The position numbers and the translations under genes were made by a program. Shown piece after piece: positions 12,366 through 24,000 of a stretch of DNA of 64,000 nt. Source of the stretch: Xylocopa sonorina (Eukaryota; Arthropoda; Insecta; Hymenoptera; Apidae); contig NC_135206.1 of NCBI RefSeq assembly GCF_050948175.1, positions 3,873,670 through 3,937,669 on the forward strand. The letters are read 5' to 3'. Position 1 is the stretch's first letter; each line of letters begins with the position of its first letter. The notes under the pieces are model-generated. The model was not told where the DNA came from. It saw nothing but the letters and a program-made list of their open reading frames with translations, and ran no database searches.

Positions 12366-14822
12366 GCACTCTCGTTCTCACACACTCTCGCGTCTCCTTC
12401 TGTCGGGCGTGAGATGATAGCACGACGTAACGGCCAGGGATATTCAGAAAGGCACTAACCCTCAAAGATCCGACAAAATCAAATGTACAAAATCAGTGCG
12501 GCCGCATACGAGTCGACGCATACGAGGTTGCACACCGACAGGCTCACCCTAGTTTCTTACACTAGCCTAGAGTCCGTTTCTCTTCCTCCTTTCTTCCCCT
12601 TTTCGCCTTCCTCTCGCTCTAATCTTAAGTCGGGAAAGAGCAAACCGCCAAAATCGAAGCTCAGACGTCTAAAGCGTTGACGTATCGAGGAACTAGTTCT
12701 CGCTGCTGCGCCTAGCGAGACAACTTTCACAGTTTGCGCTCTACTTCGCGTGTTCCTTCTTTCGTTTACCTCTTTTTTTTCCTTTTTCTGTTTTACTCTT
12801 TTTCCTTTTGGCACTTGACGATATTTAAACGTACGATGTAGCGTAAACAGGACCAACGAAAAGCGATTGCGTCGCGGTAATCGAACGTCACCGTCGACGA
12901 ATGCGGATGATTTTTTCCTACGAGCTGCGATTAGATAATAATTAAAGTTATGGCACTGGATAGTTGATTATCAAAAGTTTGACTCGTTTTTTTTTCAACA
13001 CTAGAATCTCTGCTTCCATGGTCTGCGCTTACTTCAGACACACGCGTGATCATCGTGCAACAGATACTTCAAACCAGACAGGATACTTTCCATCGACGAA
13101 TAAAATAAAAGAAAAAATTCGAAACACCTATTCCACCCTATTCCAGTGTTAAAAAAAAAAGAAGACAGAATGCTGCACAACAACGCGCGAACATGCGAAT
13201 GCTTCACTTTCTCAAATACTATCGTGTCGTCGTTAGGAATACCCACAAGAAAAAAAAAGAAAAAAAAACCCAAGTCCAATCAATTACGACTCGAATCACT
13301 CGTCATCGGGTCCTGAGCTCCTCAACGATTAGACGTCCAAGAGGTAGAGTCCTTGATCCGCGATCTCTTCCACAGCGTATCAAGCACCCCTGCGTAAATA
13401 TGCTACTCGATGATTCATAAAAAAATCGAAATAATCGACGTCCAAAGGACGACTCCATCTCCACCACCTGATGGTTGGGATCAGGCGATCTTGGTCGCGA
13501 GGAAACGACGCGATCGCGAGGGCGAAGCTGGTCTCGTCTCGCGAGCACCCTCGCCTCGACGAGGAGCAACGATCCTGGCGAAACTCGAGCAGACCAGCTC
13601 GTGCAAGCAGCTTCGACCACGCGACCGTCGTTCTGGCAGTTAGCTTCGACGTACGGCAAAAGTACGCGCGATATCACCGACGAGCTAAGCCCGTGATTAG
13701 TCCGTGTATCGACGACGAAAAGCGTGGCCGCGCGAGGCACAAGGGTTGCAGCGTCGCGTTGGGCTCCGCGGATCCATCGAGCCGTTCCAAGAGTCTCGTA
13801 CTTTCAAAAGCGGAAAGACACTGATTTGTTGCCTAGAAAGTGCTCTCTGAGCGAAGGGTGCGTACTATCGATGGAGTTTATTGCTTCTGGTTGCACCTTG
13901 CATGCCTGGCCCCCCTCCTCTTCCCATCCTCGCTTCTTCAATTTGTTCTCCAAGCGACTCAGATGTTCGACATTCTCTTTATCTCAAGTATGATCTCGAA
14001 TAAATATGTACAATGGAATTGAACGTAGAAAGATTTTCTTCCTCGCCTCCAGGCTCCTTCCGTTGTTACCAAATCTGATTTCTTATGGACGCAATATCGT
14101 ACGTCCTTCGAGAGTTATGCGTCCAATTTCATAGAGGTCTCCCACTAAAATCTCTCGCAGTCGCGTGGTGGAACAGGAACAGGCAACGTTTCTATCAGCG
14201 TCGCTCGAATCGATCCTCTGCTCTGCGCACGAACAATCTCGACCGACTCTCGACTTTTTAATTTCCTCCAGGAACAGTTTGCTAAATAGAAATTCCATCG
14301 AGCAACGAGAACACGCTTCTCCGTCCTTGTTTCGTCGCGACAGCGAGCAGCGTTGTAGATCGTCGAAAGCTGGACGACGTCCCCTCTGTCTCGATCTGTC
14401 CGCCCTCTTGCTTCCGGCTATCGGATGGAAATATCAGATCTTCCCGCGCGTCGAACGTATCCTGCCCTCCCCTCCCGGAGAAATATCTGTTCAGCGTCGC
14501 GTACGAACGACAACCGGTCGAGCAGTCGATCGCGAACGATTCCCAGAACCTCGAGCCTCGATTAGAACGCGCACCAGTCTTCGTTCGATCGATCGATCGG
14601 CACGCGCGGCGAACTTTCGATCACCACCCTCGAGCAAACGAAAACAGACACCCTCGCGCGTTCGTTTCCATCCCCTTTCCCCTCTCGACAGGACCTCGCG
14701 GCTCTGTTTCCGTTCCCAGGCGGCACGATGAATACCTACGAAGCTTCAAGACTCAAGGATCGGATCGATCCCGCGTCTCTGAGCAGGATCATCCTGTTCT
14801 CCGACGCGGGCACGGGAAATCG

Positions 14823-14828
14823 TTTATT
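14823..14828 (-). terminator. Proximal candidate polyadenylation signal of the glypican gene
   Basis: The + strand shows tttatt, which is AATAAA on the coding strand. It lies about 105 bases past the glypican stop codon. It is the nearest hexamer, but more distal ones exist, so use of this one is uncertain. Confidence 0.3.
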
Positions 14829-14932
14829 CTTTTCTGTTCTCTTATTTCTTTCTCGTCTCTGGGTCTTGTCTGGGTCGCGGGTGGCCGACGCGTCGCCCAA
14901 TTCTTTCGAGGGGGTGGACGTGTGGATTTGAT

Positions 14933-15042
14933 TTAGGCGATCAATGGCGCACAGGCGACCGCCAACGCGAGCAACGACAGCACGGTGCTCGATGCGCCAC
15001 CGGCTGGGTGCGTGTCCTCGTGCTTCTTCTCCAATATTGGAT
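14933..15042 (-). CDS. dlp: Glypican last exon, GPI-anchor signal
   Basis: This short coding exon (35 codons plus stop) follows a 148-bp intron. After the split Asp codon it reads PILEKKHEDTH, a small-residue cluster AGGASS (candidate omega site), and a hydrophobic tail TVLSLLALAVACAPLIA ending at TAA (14933-14935). Spacer plus hydrophobic tail with no basic residues after it is the usual GPI signal design. The acceptor is ttgcag at + strand 15043-15048. Confidence 0.85.
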
Positions 15043-18000
15043 CTGCAACAACGATTCGATTCGATTAATCGCAATTTTTATAGAAATTATCGCGAGCAAC
15101 TCGCTTCGAACTAATTGAGACGCAAAGAAAGTCACGATTTGGGGGTCACAGTTCTATTTGTCGACAGAAGTGGAAAGTTGGAGAACATACCCAGTGTAGT
15201 GGGTTCCATTCCTGACCCAGACGCCTCGTCGCCATCGCGATTGTAAGGATCACCGCCCTCGTCATCAGGGTCTTCGTATATTTTCTCGTGATTACGATCC
15301 CATGGACGATCGCCGCTTCCTGAACCGTCTCGTGCTTCATCAGCCAGCAATATTCCACTATCCGGTGTCGATGCCAGCTGAGTCTGCAAGATCTGCGAAA
15401 GATGAAGCGTAAACGTTTACAAAACAATAGCGCAACGATTAAAAAGTACAGAACAGGACTACAGAAATAGGAAACTCGATCGAACCGCTAAGAATTAGAC
15501 GAATTTCATTTCCACTCTCGCAAAGAGTTATTCAAGCTGACTGTTCTCCCTCGCAAACGAAATTTTATTATTCTCTTGATTTCCGTCTTACTTTGAGAGG
15601 GATCATCCCCTAAAATTTCCCTGGGGACGATACGAATCCCCTGTGTCGAGTGTCAATTACAGACTCCGCGTCGGTCGACCTCAACGCGCGCGACGAGCGG
15701 TTCGACCACGGCCGTGTAACATGCAATATGCAGGAATAATACGCGGCATGTAGATCGCAACTGGATAAACGTTTGTTTTGCCGGCGAAGAGAGGCGAAAC
15801 AGAAGGAACGACGCCGGGGACGTTGTCGCGTGGACTCGTTTATAAATCATTCATGAGTTCGCACATTGTCGCACGTATCCGTTGCCTTCTTCTGGCCCTG
15901 CGCGAGTTCCAATTGGATTACACAGGTGCTCGACGGAGACGTCGAGCAGGTGTCGCACACGCGACGAGCCAAACCCGTCGACCTGATTTCTACGCGCGAG
16001 TCCAACGATGGAACGAGGCTGCCACGATGAACGATGGCCAACTTATTCAGCTAATCGACACCACAACGCGAATTGCTAATAGCTAACACCGCCGACTTCC
16101 GGTTAACGACACACGCGTGCGTTATAGAGCACATAAAATATATAATAAATGGTTCGAAGCGTGTCAACATCTCTGGATACATAATAAATACGAAATAGTT
16201 TCCTTCAGTAAAGTTCAATTTTTAATCTGTTCACACCCAGCCGTGGTATAAGACAGCTCTAAGAGATGTCGAAAAATTTTGGTCACCAAGACCCCGTCAG
16301 TGGATAGAGAAAATGATACCAATAATATCAGTTTTTGTTTCATCTCGATATCTCAAGCCGTTCCTGAGATATAAGGGCTCAAAGTTTTTCCCATTGACGC
16401 CCCAGGTGGGCGGATTTATGAATGAACGTGACCACGTGGTTTCCAGGAATTGTTTACGCACTAATAGTAATAGTAAAAACCGTCTGGCAGCTGTCTAGAC
16501 AGGTCACGTGACAGTTCATTGAGGTAGGTCAGTGTGTCTGGGAGCGAGCGAGAGGTCCGAGTCCTTCCGACAAGGACAGAGATAGTAACCGATTAAAAAT
16601 TACCCCTCTCTTTACACGATCGTATCTCCGGAACCGGAAGTCCGATCGAGACGATTCAAGAACCGTTTTCAAGAGGAAGGTTCCCAGCTTCCAACAAGCA
16701 CCGTTCCGTTAACTAACCATTTCTATCTTCGGAGATATAGCGCCTCGAATTTTTTCTAATTTCAATACGAAATAATAAGGACTTTAATTAGCTTTCTATT
16801 GAAAATTTGGTGATTAAATTCTATTAAATAGTGAAAACTCATTGTCTAATTACTAGATGAATGTATAGAGCGAAGAAAGAATGTGTTTAATTGCACGTAT
16901 TTATACCTGGTGTAATGAAAATATGCGTAAAATGATTTTTTTTTTTTGCGCTTTGTCGAATCGAACGAATTGTCGTGCGAGAAGGGTTAAACTGGGTTTA
17001 GATACCACGGAATTGGTATGCATCATCAATCGTTCGCCAAACGAAATTCCTGGAACGCGAGAGGACACCCTCTTTTCGCCCACTCGATCACCAGGCCCAT
17101 TCACCGGAAAGAATCGAACGTCGACGTTCTGAATTCCATTCGTACAATCGGATATCTGCCGATCGCACCTGTTCAGTAATCACGGACAATCCTGGCCAGG
17201 ATGGCGGAACCGATTTCACCCACGCGCGGCTTTTAGTCGGATCTTTCGCACCTACCGTCTGTCCACGACTTCTGCCACCGGTTGCGCTCACCTCGTATGA
17301 ATAATTCGAGATTAGAAGGTAATTTATGGCTACCCGGTGGCTACGTCGCTCTCTGCATCGCGACTCGATCGTCCAAGCGATTGCTTGGTCGCAGCACGCG
17401 ACTGTGTTTGCCGTGTTCAACTCTAAGATTCGACGAGACGGATCGAGGAGAGTTTGTTCACTTTTTGGAAAGAATTATTCGAATATTTTTTCTATTTTTC
17501 AAAGATTGTTCCAAGGTTAACGACGAGCGATGTTAGCTTAAACTTTCACGCGTCTCAGAACCGCAATGCTCGACACTGTCTGACCCAGGATGGTACATTT
17601 GGATTACGCTGGATTAAACGCCGCCAGGTATCCGCGTTTGCTTAAACCGATTTTCGCGTTAAACTAATAATCGCGGGCCAGATTAAGCGAAGCTAAAGTG
17701 CCAGTGGAATGCCCCGTTTGCCTCGTAATTACAACCAACCGACGACTACTCCATTGTGGAAGATGTAAAAGCGTTTTGAGGGTGGATTAACAAAACGTGG
17801 CTCTCGAGAAACTTATCTAGCAGTCGTAGAGAAGCTTTCAAAGTGTACCTTCTCTATCTTTCTGGAATTCTACAAATTTCTCTGCAGACGTGGTCTAATA
17901 TCTCTCGCAAACGATAACGATCTTCTCCATCCGGGTGCTCGAGTCGAAAACAGGATGCGAACGAGAGACACAATTCAATCGGAAACGCGGCCAGCCAAGG

Positions 18001-21000
18001 CTGAGCTCGAGGAACAAATTACGGGTTGGGCTCACCTGATTAATGTGCCTCAATTGGTCAATGAGCACGTTGGTGTTCGTGTTGCCGTAGGAAGCTGTCG
18101 TCGATGACGCTGTCGTTATGGCGAACTCTGGGTTGTACTTCTGCGCCGTCAAACTCGAGTCCACCACCGTCTTCGTGTATCTGCGAACAGAAATCATTGT
18201 ACGATACGCGTTAAAAAATTTCATTTCTTTTTGAATTATGCAAACGCGATAAATTGCGAGAGAACCAAAGGTCTGTGCGATTCAGAAAAATTCGTAGCAA
18301 CGAACACTTCCTCGACAACGAACTTCTCCACGGTAATAGACCACTTTTCTTTCCACCTCGTCCCTCTAGTTCTTCCTCGACGCTTTATCAGCAGGTCCGT
18401 TTAACGATTCCGCAAAAGCAGTAAATAACAGGGAGGCGGTTAATTAACCGTGAAACGGTGGAAAGTTGCAGGTTGCGCGGCAACAAGTCACAGTCGACGT
18501 TGTATTCGGGTTCAAGCGTCTGGAAGGGCAGAAACTACGGGTATCTCCCCAGCGGCGCGAGCGTTTGCTATTTCCTCGCTCGAAGAAAAGAGTTGTCTAT
18601 GAACGAGATAGGGACGCGAAGTAGCTGCCATTTTATTCGCGTTCGCAGATTCTCGAATCGTCGCTTTTCGTTTTCGCGTATCGCGTGCCGTTCTTTAATC
18701 CACGTCGAATCAGCTCGCAGTTTCTTTCATCCTCCTCCTCGTTTCGATCTCTGGCGACAGTTTGATCGATCGCGTCCAGTGTTGCGCGCTTGCAAATTAA
18801 TATCGAATCGCAGGATGATCGATCGCGTTTTTCCCGCGAATCGAGCAAGAAACTTCATTAACCACGCGCGGCTCATTAGCAGCCACGTCCGCGCTCGGTG
18901 TTCTCGATGGAATACGGATGCGCGTATGGTCGCCATCTGTTTGTTTCTTGCTGCGCGATCATGTTTAAACAATATTCGATTACCCTGACGAGCGTTGCAC
19001 GCGCGAACGCCTCGTCTCGCCTTCAGAGCCTCGAAGCCTCCACTCGCGAGGAATAGCACCTTTCAAACTAATTTCGTCGTCAGCCACAAGCGCAAAACCG
19101 TGTGAATCGGTTGTTTAACGATTCGACAGTGAAATAGCGGCTCGATCGCGTAAAATCCAAACGCTGGCGCTTTTTTTTCGACGGAAGAGGAGCGTGAAAG
19201 AGGAGGCGAAAAATGCCTGAGAAGTTCGAAAGAACCAGCGGGGCAGCGTATCAACGGGGAAACATTTTGTGCAAGCATTGCGCTGCAGCTGCACTCCTCG
19301 ACGCTTCTCAATGCAGGCATTCACACACACGTGCACACGATCACGCGAAAACCGCGTTTCTTTCCTGGTTTCGCCTCCTGGGCCCCTCTCCACCCCTTCC
19401 TGTTCGCGCTTCATTTCGCATTTTATTCCTCACTTTGTGAATTATTTTCCCATGCGCTCCTCGCAGGTCTCCCTTCGAGCTTTGTCTAAGATCCCAGGTT
19501 TTTAATTTACTTTCTTACCGGCTCCTCGGCTCTTTTTCGTACCTTCCGCCCCTGTTTTTTCCACCGCGGCGCGACGTCGTATTTATACGCGCGCGCACCC
19601 TCCTTGCACGCGCTCTTTAACGCGCGTACGCGTTCCCGTCGCTTCCTTTTTTCGCTCCGTTTATCCCGTCTGAAAGCGCGCTTGTCAAATGCAGACAGAG
19701 AGAGAGAGAGAGAGAGAGAGGGATCTAATTTAATTTCGAAATTTAATTAAGCGTAGTCGGCGAGCGTTTCATTTCACGCTTTATGCCGTTTCGATATTGC
19801 CCTCATTGCCGATCGTTCGAGCGCTGGATTGGTCGCGCACAGTGGTTTATTAATTCTGTATCGAGGTCTTCTTCTTAGAGGAACTGCTTGCCAAGTCAAT
19901 TGCAATTTTTTCTTTTGTTTGTAGTAAAATGCTTAGCAAAGAGTTTAGAAAATCGTTTCAGCGATCTCGAACTGATAATACGAGGAGGAGATGTTAAAAA
20001 AGGCAGAAACGTATCGTCAAAGTCCCGTTCGAAAGAGCGCTCCTTCCTTTTCCTCTCGTTACCGAGGCATGCACGTCGAGGAAACCACGGCCTCTGCCCG
20101 TTAATTAAGTCGATCTTCGCGTATTTCAAGGATCCTCGGGAATACCGAGCGTTGAACGCGATCCGCGCGCGTCTCTCAGCCCTGTCATGTCCGCCTCTGC
20201 GCGAGTGTTCCGGGTTCGAAGAGCATCCGCGCGGCCTTTGTCTCCTTTTGCTTTCCTATTATTTCCCTTTTCCCTTTCCGTGTCGATTCCAGTTGGTCGC
20301 TCGTCCTTTCACCGACCCTTTCTCTTCCTCGACTTCTCCGCCACCCCCTTCGCGAAACATCGAACGTTCTCTCACTCTCTCGCTCTCTCATTCGTTAACG
20401 AGGATAATTCGCGAAGCGATGCAATCTCCAGGCGGTCTCGAAACGGGAACGAGCAAGAAGAGGAACACAGCGAGGGCAAAAACTGGTTCGATCGAACGCT
20501 ATCGAGTCCTCCGCCCTACTCTCGAGCATGTGCGATTTAAAGAGTACTGGACTGGTTCCAGCGTGGAATTTCTGGATCGCATTCGCGCAACAGTTCGCTC
20601 GCAACGCGAATAACCCTTGCGCGTTTCTATGACAGTTAATCGCCGGGTAATTTCGCGATGGTCCCCCAATGGCATTCAGGTCAGTCAATGACAATGGCAC
20701 TTGCTCGACGTCGATCCGTGACTGTCACGAGCTGGTTACACACTCGATTAACCTTGCCACGATCCTCGAATGACGCTGCATAACCTCTACCTGCGGTTTC
20801 TTCGAGAAACCACTTCAATCAAAGACGTACAAAATGGACTTTCGTATTTTTAAGAAAAAACTGCCATCGAATCTCTTTATCCTTAGATCCTCCGTTCTGA
20901 CAGAGGCGACGAGTGGCCAGGACACGCGGATGTAAGGACCACAGGACCTTCTCCTCGAAATTCTTTATATTCGGCCACGAGGATGGCGGATAGTTGCTCT

Positions 21001-24000
21001 GGGTGGCTTTGATCTCGGTTGGCTTCAGTGGTTTTACCAGGACGGCTCGAGATAGAGCCGTTCCTCCTCGGACAGCCGCTGTATTTCTGCGACAGGATCA
21101 AAGTAGGATCAGAGTGTCGCACGGTCTGCTCGTGTCGCGAACAACGAGCCGCTCGTGCCCTCGCGATTGCGGTAAACCAAATAATTGTTGAAAGGCGAGT
21201 GTCTCTCTCTGCACGCCCCACCTTCCGGATTCGACCACGTACCTCTATTAGCTGCATGCGCTATACGTGCCATCTTTGTGGCGTGCTGTCTGCGCCTGGG
21301 AATGCGTGACAGGAAATTGACACGCGGCGCTCGCTGTAATGGATGTTTGATAGCTTGTGAACCGACGGTTTACGATTTCTCTGGCTATCTACGAGCTTTT
21401 CTCTCCTCTCCACAAGATAGTTAGACGCGAAGAAGAAATTTGTCACGATTATTAGAGGGTTCGTGTCTCTCAGGAGCGAATCGAAGGATCTGCGAGTCCA
21501 AAGGACACGAATTTTGATTGAGTTTGGAGGAATAAATGTGTTTGGTGCAAGGATTATAATACGATTTAGTCTCGAGGTGATTTGAAAGTAATTAGCGCAT
21601 ACATTAGGCGCGGAAAAATGCACGCATGCCGATCGATCCGCGCAGGAAGTCGAAATGGCACGTGATTCACGTCCGATTAATATTTCAATGGCGTCAGGCG
21701 GCGTGGCTCACAATCAGACACTTCGAAAACCCGGGATATCTCCGGCTTCGTGTATAATTCAAAGAACCCTTCCTCTTCGGCTACAAGTCGCAGGCTACGA
21801 ATAACGTCCAACGCTGGTGTAGATTAAAGCGAATGGAATTGGCTTACGCGTCGATGCGCCGTCGCGAATATTACCAACGTACGCGCATTCCACGAGCTAT
21901 CCTCTTCTTCGCCTCGAGGTACTACTAAGAACGATTTTTCCGCGTTGCCTTAATTGAGCCTCGCGTCGGAACTAATTTGCTCTCATGTAATTCTAATAAC
22001 GGGCTTCTGTTCGTACGCTTCTCCTAGTCGCGACTGATACGCCTGTTAGCCCTGATTTATGCCTCGAGAGATCGCAAAATTTATTATACTCTAACCGATT
22101 TGTAGAACACAAAGTAACCACGTAAGGAAAATAATTTCCAGTGTTAATTAGTCGATTTCGATACTCCAAATCGATGCGTTAAATCGAAGTTTAATAATCT
22201 AACGCGAGAAAGTAGAAGATGCAGCCTCGAGCAAAGTAAGAACACAAAGTAACCACGCGGTGAATATAATTTCGAGTGTAAATTAGTCGATATCGATGCG
22301 TTAAATCGAGGTTTAATAATCTAACGCGAGCAAATAGAAAAAGTAGCCTCGAGCTAAGTAATGGACGACGGTTTTGAGTAACGAGCGAGGCACAATTACG
22401 CATTCCAAGGTTCGCGCAGTTTCTATGGGTCCCACTGAATGGAAGAAAAAGTAGCGAAGCCCCGCGACACATGAAACATTCGTGCCCCGAGTGGTTTCGG
22501 CTTGTTTAACCGCTCGTTTCGAACTATTGTTCCACCCTTCCGTCCCTCTAATGCAATTACGCCAGAAACAAAGAGGAGCGGACGAAAAATCGACCACGCA
22601 AGAGACTGTCGACGCGTAACGCGCGAGCAACATTTTTCCAGCGAAGGAACCAACGAGACGCACCACTTTGCTCGACTTCTCTGAGATTCTCTCGAGAAAG
22701 GATCGCGTAATTTAAATATTTCATAGAACCATTTCTTCCTCGCGAAAAGTCGCTACGATCGAGTTCTCAGATCGTTCGAACGCTGCAAATTAATTAACGC
22801 TAGAGCGATCGATTGCTATTTAAAGAAACGCGAGAAACAGCGTGGTTGCGCAACGTGACAGCTGTTAAAAGGCTGCAGCAGGATTCGTGGCCCTATCGCG
22901 GGATTCCAATCGCAGAGTTACAAGTAACTCGTTTCGAACACGTTCGATCATGCGTCTTATCAGAGCTGTGATGTATGCGAAGCATTAATAACGTTTTCTC
23001 GAAACGAGCCGATCAATAAACGCGTCTCGGTTTCGAGGCTGCGAGCTGAGTTAAGTTCGCGGAAAAATAGACACCTGAACGTCCGGCTGCTCCCTTAATT
23101 GATCACCGTCTGCCTAATTAACCGTCGACTCCTTATCGCGAGGATTGCAGCCTTCCTCGAGAAACGGAGAACCTGCCGCGAGAAACGCGAGGAAGGAAAA
23201 AGGCGAGCGATTCTAGATGCGATCGTTGATTAATGACGTCGTTGTTGCTACGATTATATTAATGGTTTTATAATGCTGGGATGTGGAAAAACAGGCGTCA
23301 AGGGGTTGATGGAATTATCTCTGTTTCATCCAGATCTAGCGTGGAAGATCATCGAAAATAATTCTTAATTAATTTCTCCTTTTTTCAGATGCTATAATTT
23401 GCATAAATTTCTTTCGAGAAGATCGTTCTTCAAGGTTTTACTCGAAAGCATGCTCGAAAGTTTCCTGCAATCCGGTTAGAACGACGGATGTTGTTTTCCG
23501 CTTTGGCGAAGTTCGAATTTATGGTACATAACGTGGTCACGCGTTGTTACTCTTAAATAGCTTGTGCGAGAGGCGTTTATCGCGTGCTCGATGCATTAAT
23601 CTTTGAAATAATAACTTCATTCCAACGCCAATTACGTCGACTACGAAGGCGCGAACATTTCGATTCGCAGACGCGAGAGTCGTCAGTTAATCCTGGCGAC
23701 GCTTGTGTCAGTTTTGGGTCTCGAATGTACAGTCGCGATATCTCACTCCATATCAAATAAACACCCCACGCGAGAAAAACCAATTTCGCGACAACTACGG
23801 ATCGCGTTCGAACGCTTCCGGTCCATTAGCGAAGAATCCAGGTCGTTTCGTCGGGACTCATCCAGCTGAGCACGCTTTAGCTGCCAGCCAAGCGGGAACA
23901 CGGATCCACCCCTCGACTCTTGGCTACGAATTAGAACCCAAATTCCTTTCCGTCATTATTAATGACACCCCCTGTAATTAACTGTTCGTCTTCGAACCCA

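Larger units (their letters stand above)
4521..14932. other. Intergenic space and/or glypican 3' UTR; no supported exon
   Basis: About 10.4 kb lies between two convergent genes. Open frames here (for example at 13303-13740 -, 13471-13824 + and 14165-14731 +) are rich in Arg and Ser, overlap on both strands, and lack domains or splice context, as expected of CpG-rich random sequence. Part of the right end should be the 3' UTR of the - strand glypican. AATAAA hexamers on the - strand are at 14823-14828, 13877-13882, 11941-11946 and 10683-10688, so the 3' UTR length cannot be fixed from sequence. Confidence 0.5.

Noticed and set aside
19888..20613. 241-residue open frame on the + strand
   Set aside because: Low-complexity Arg/Ser/Pro composition, a competing frame on the same strand, no domain, and no splice or promoter context; it lies in a glypican intron.
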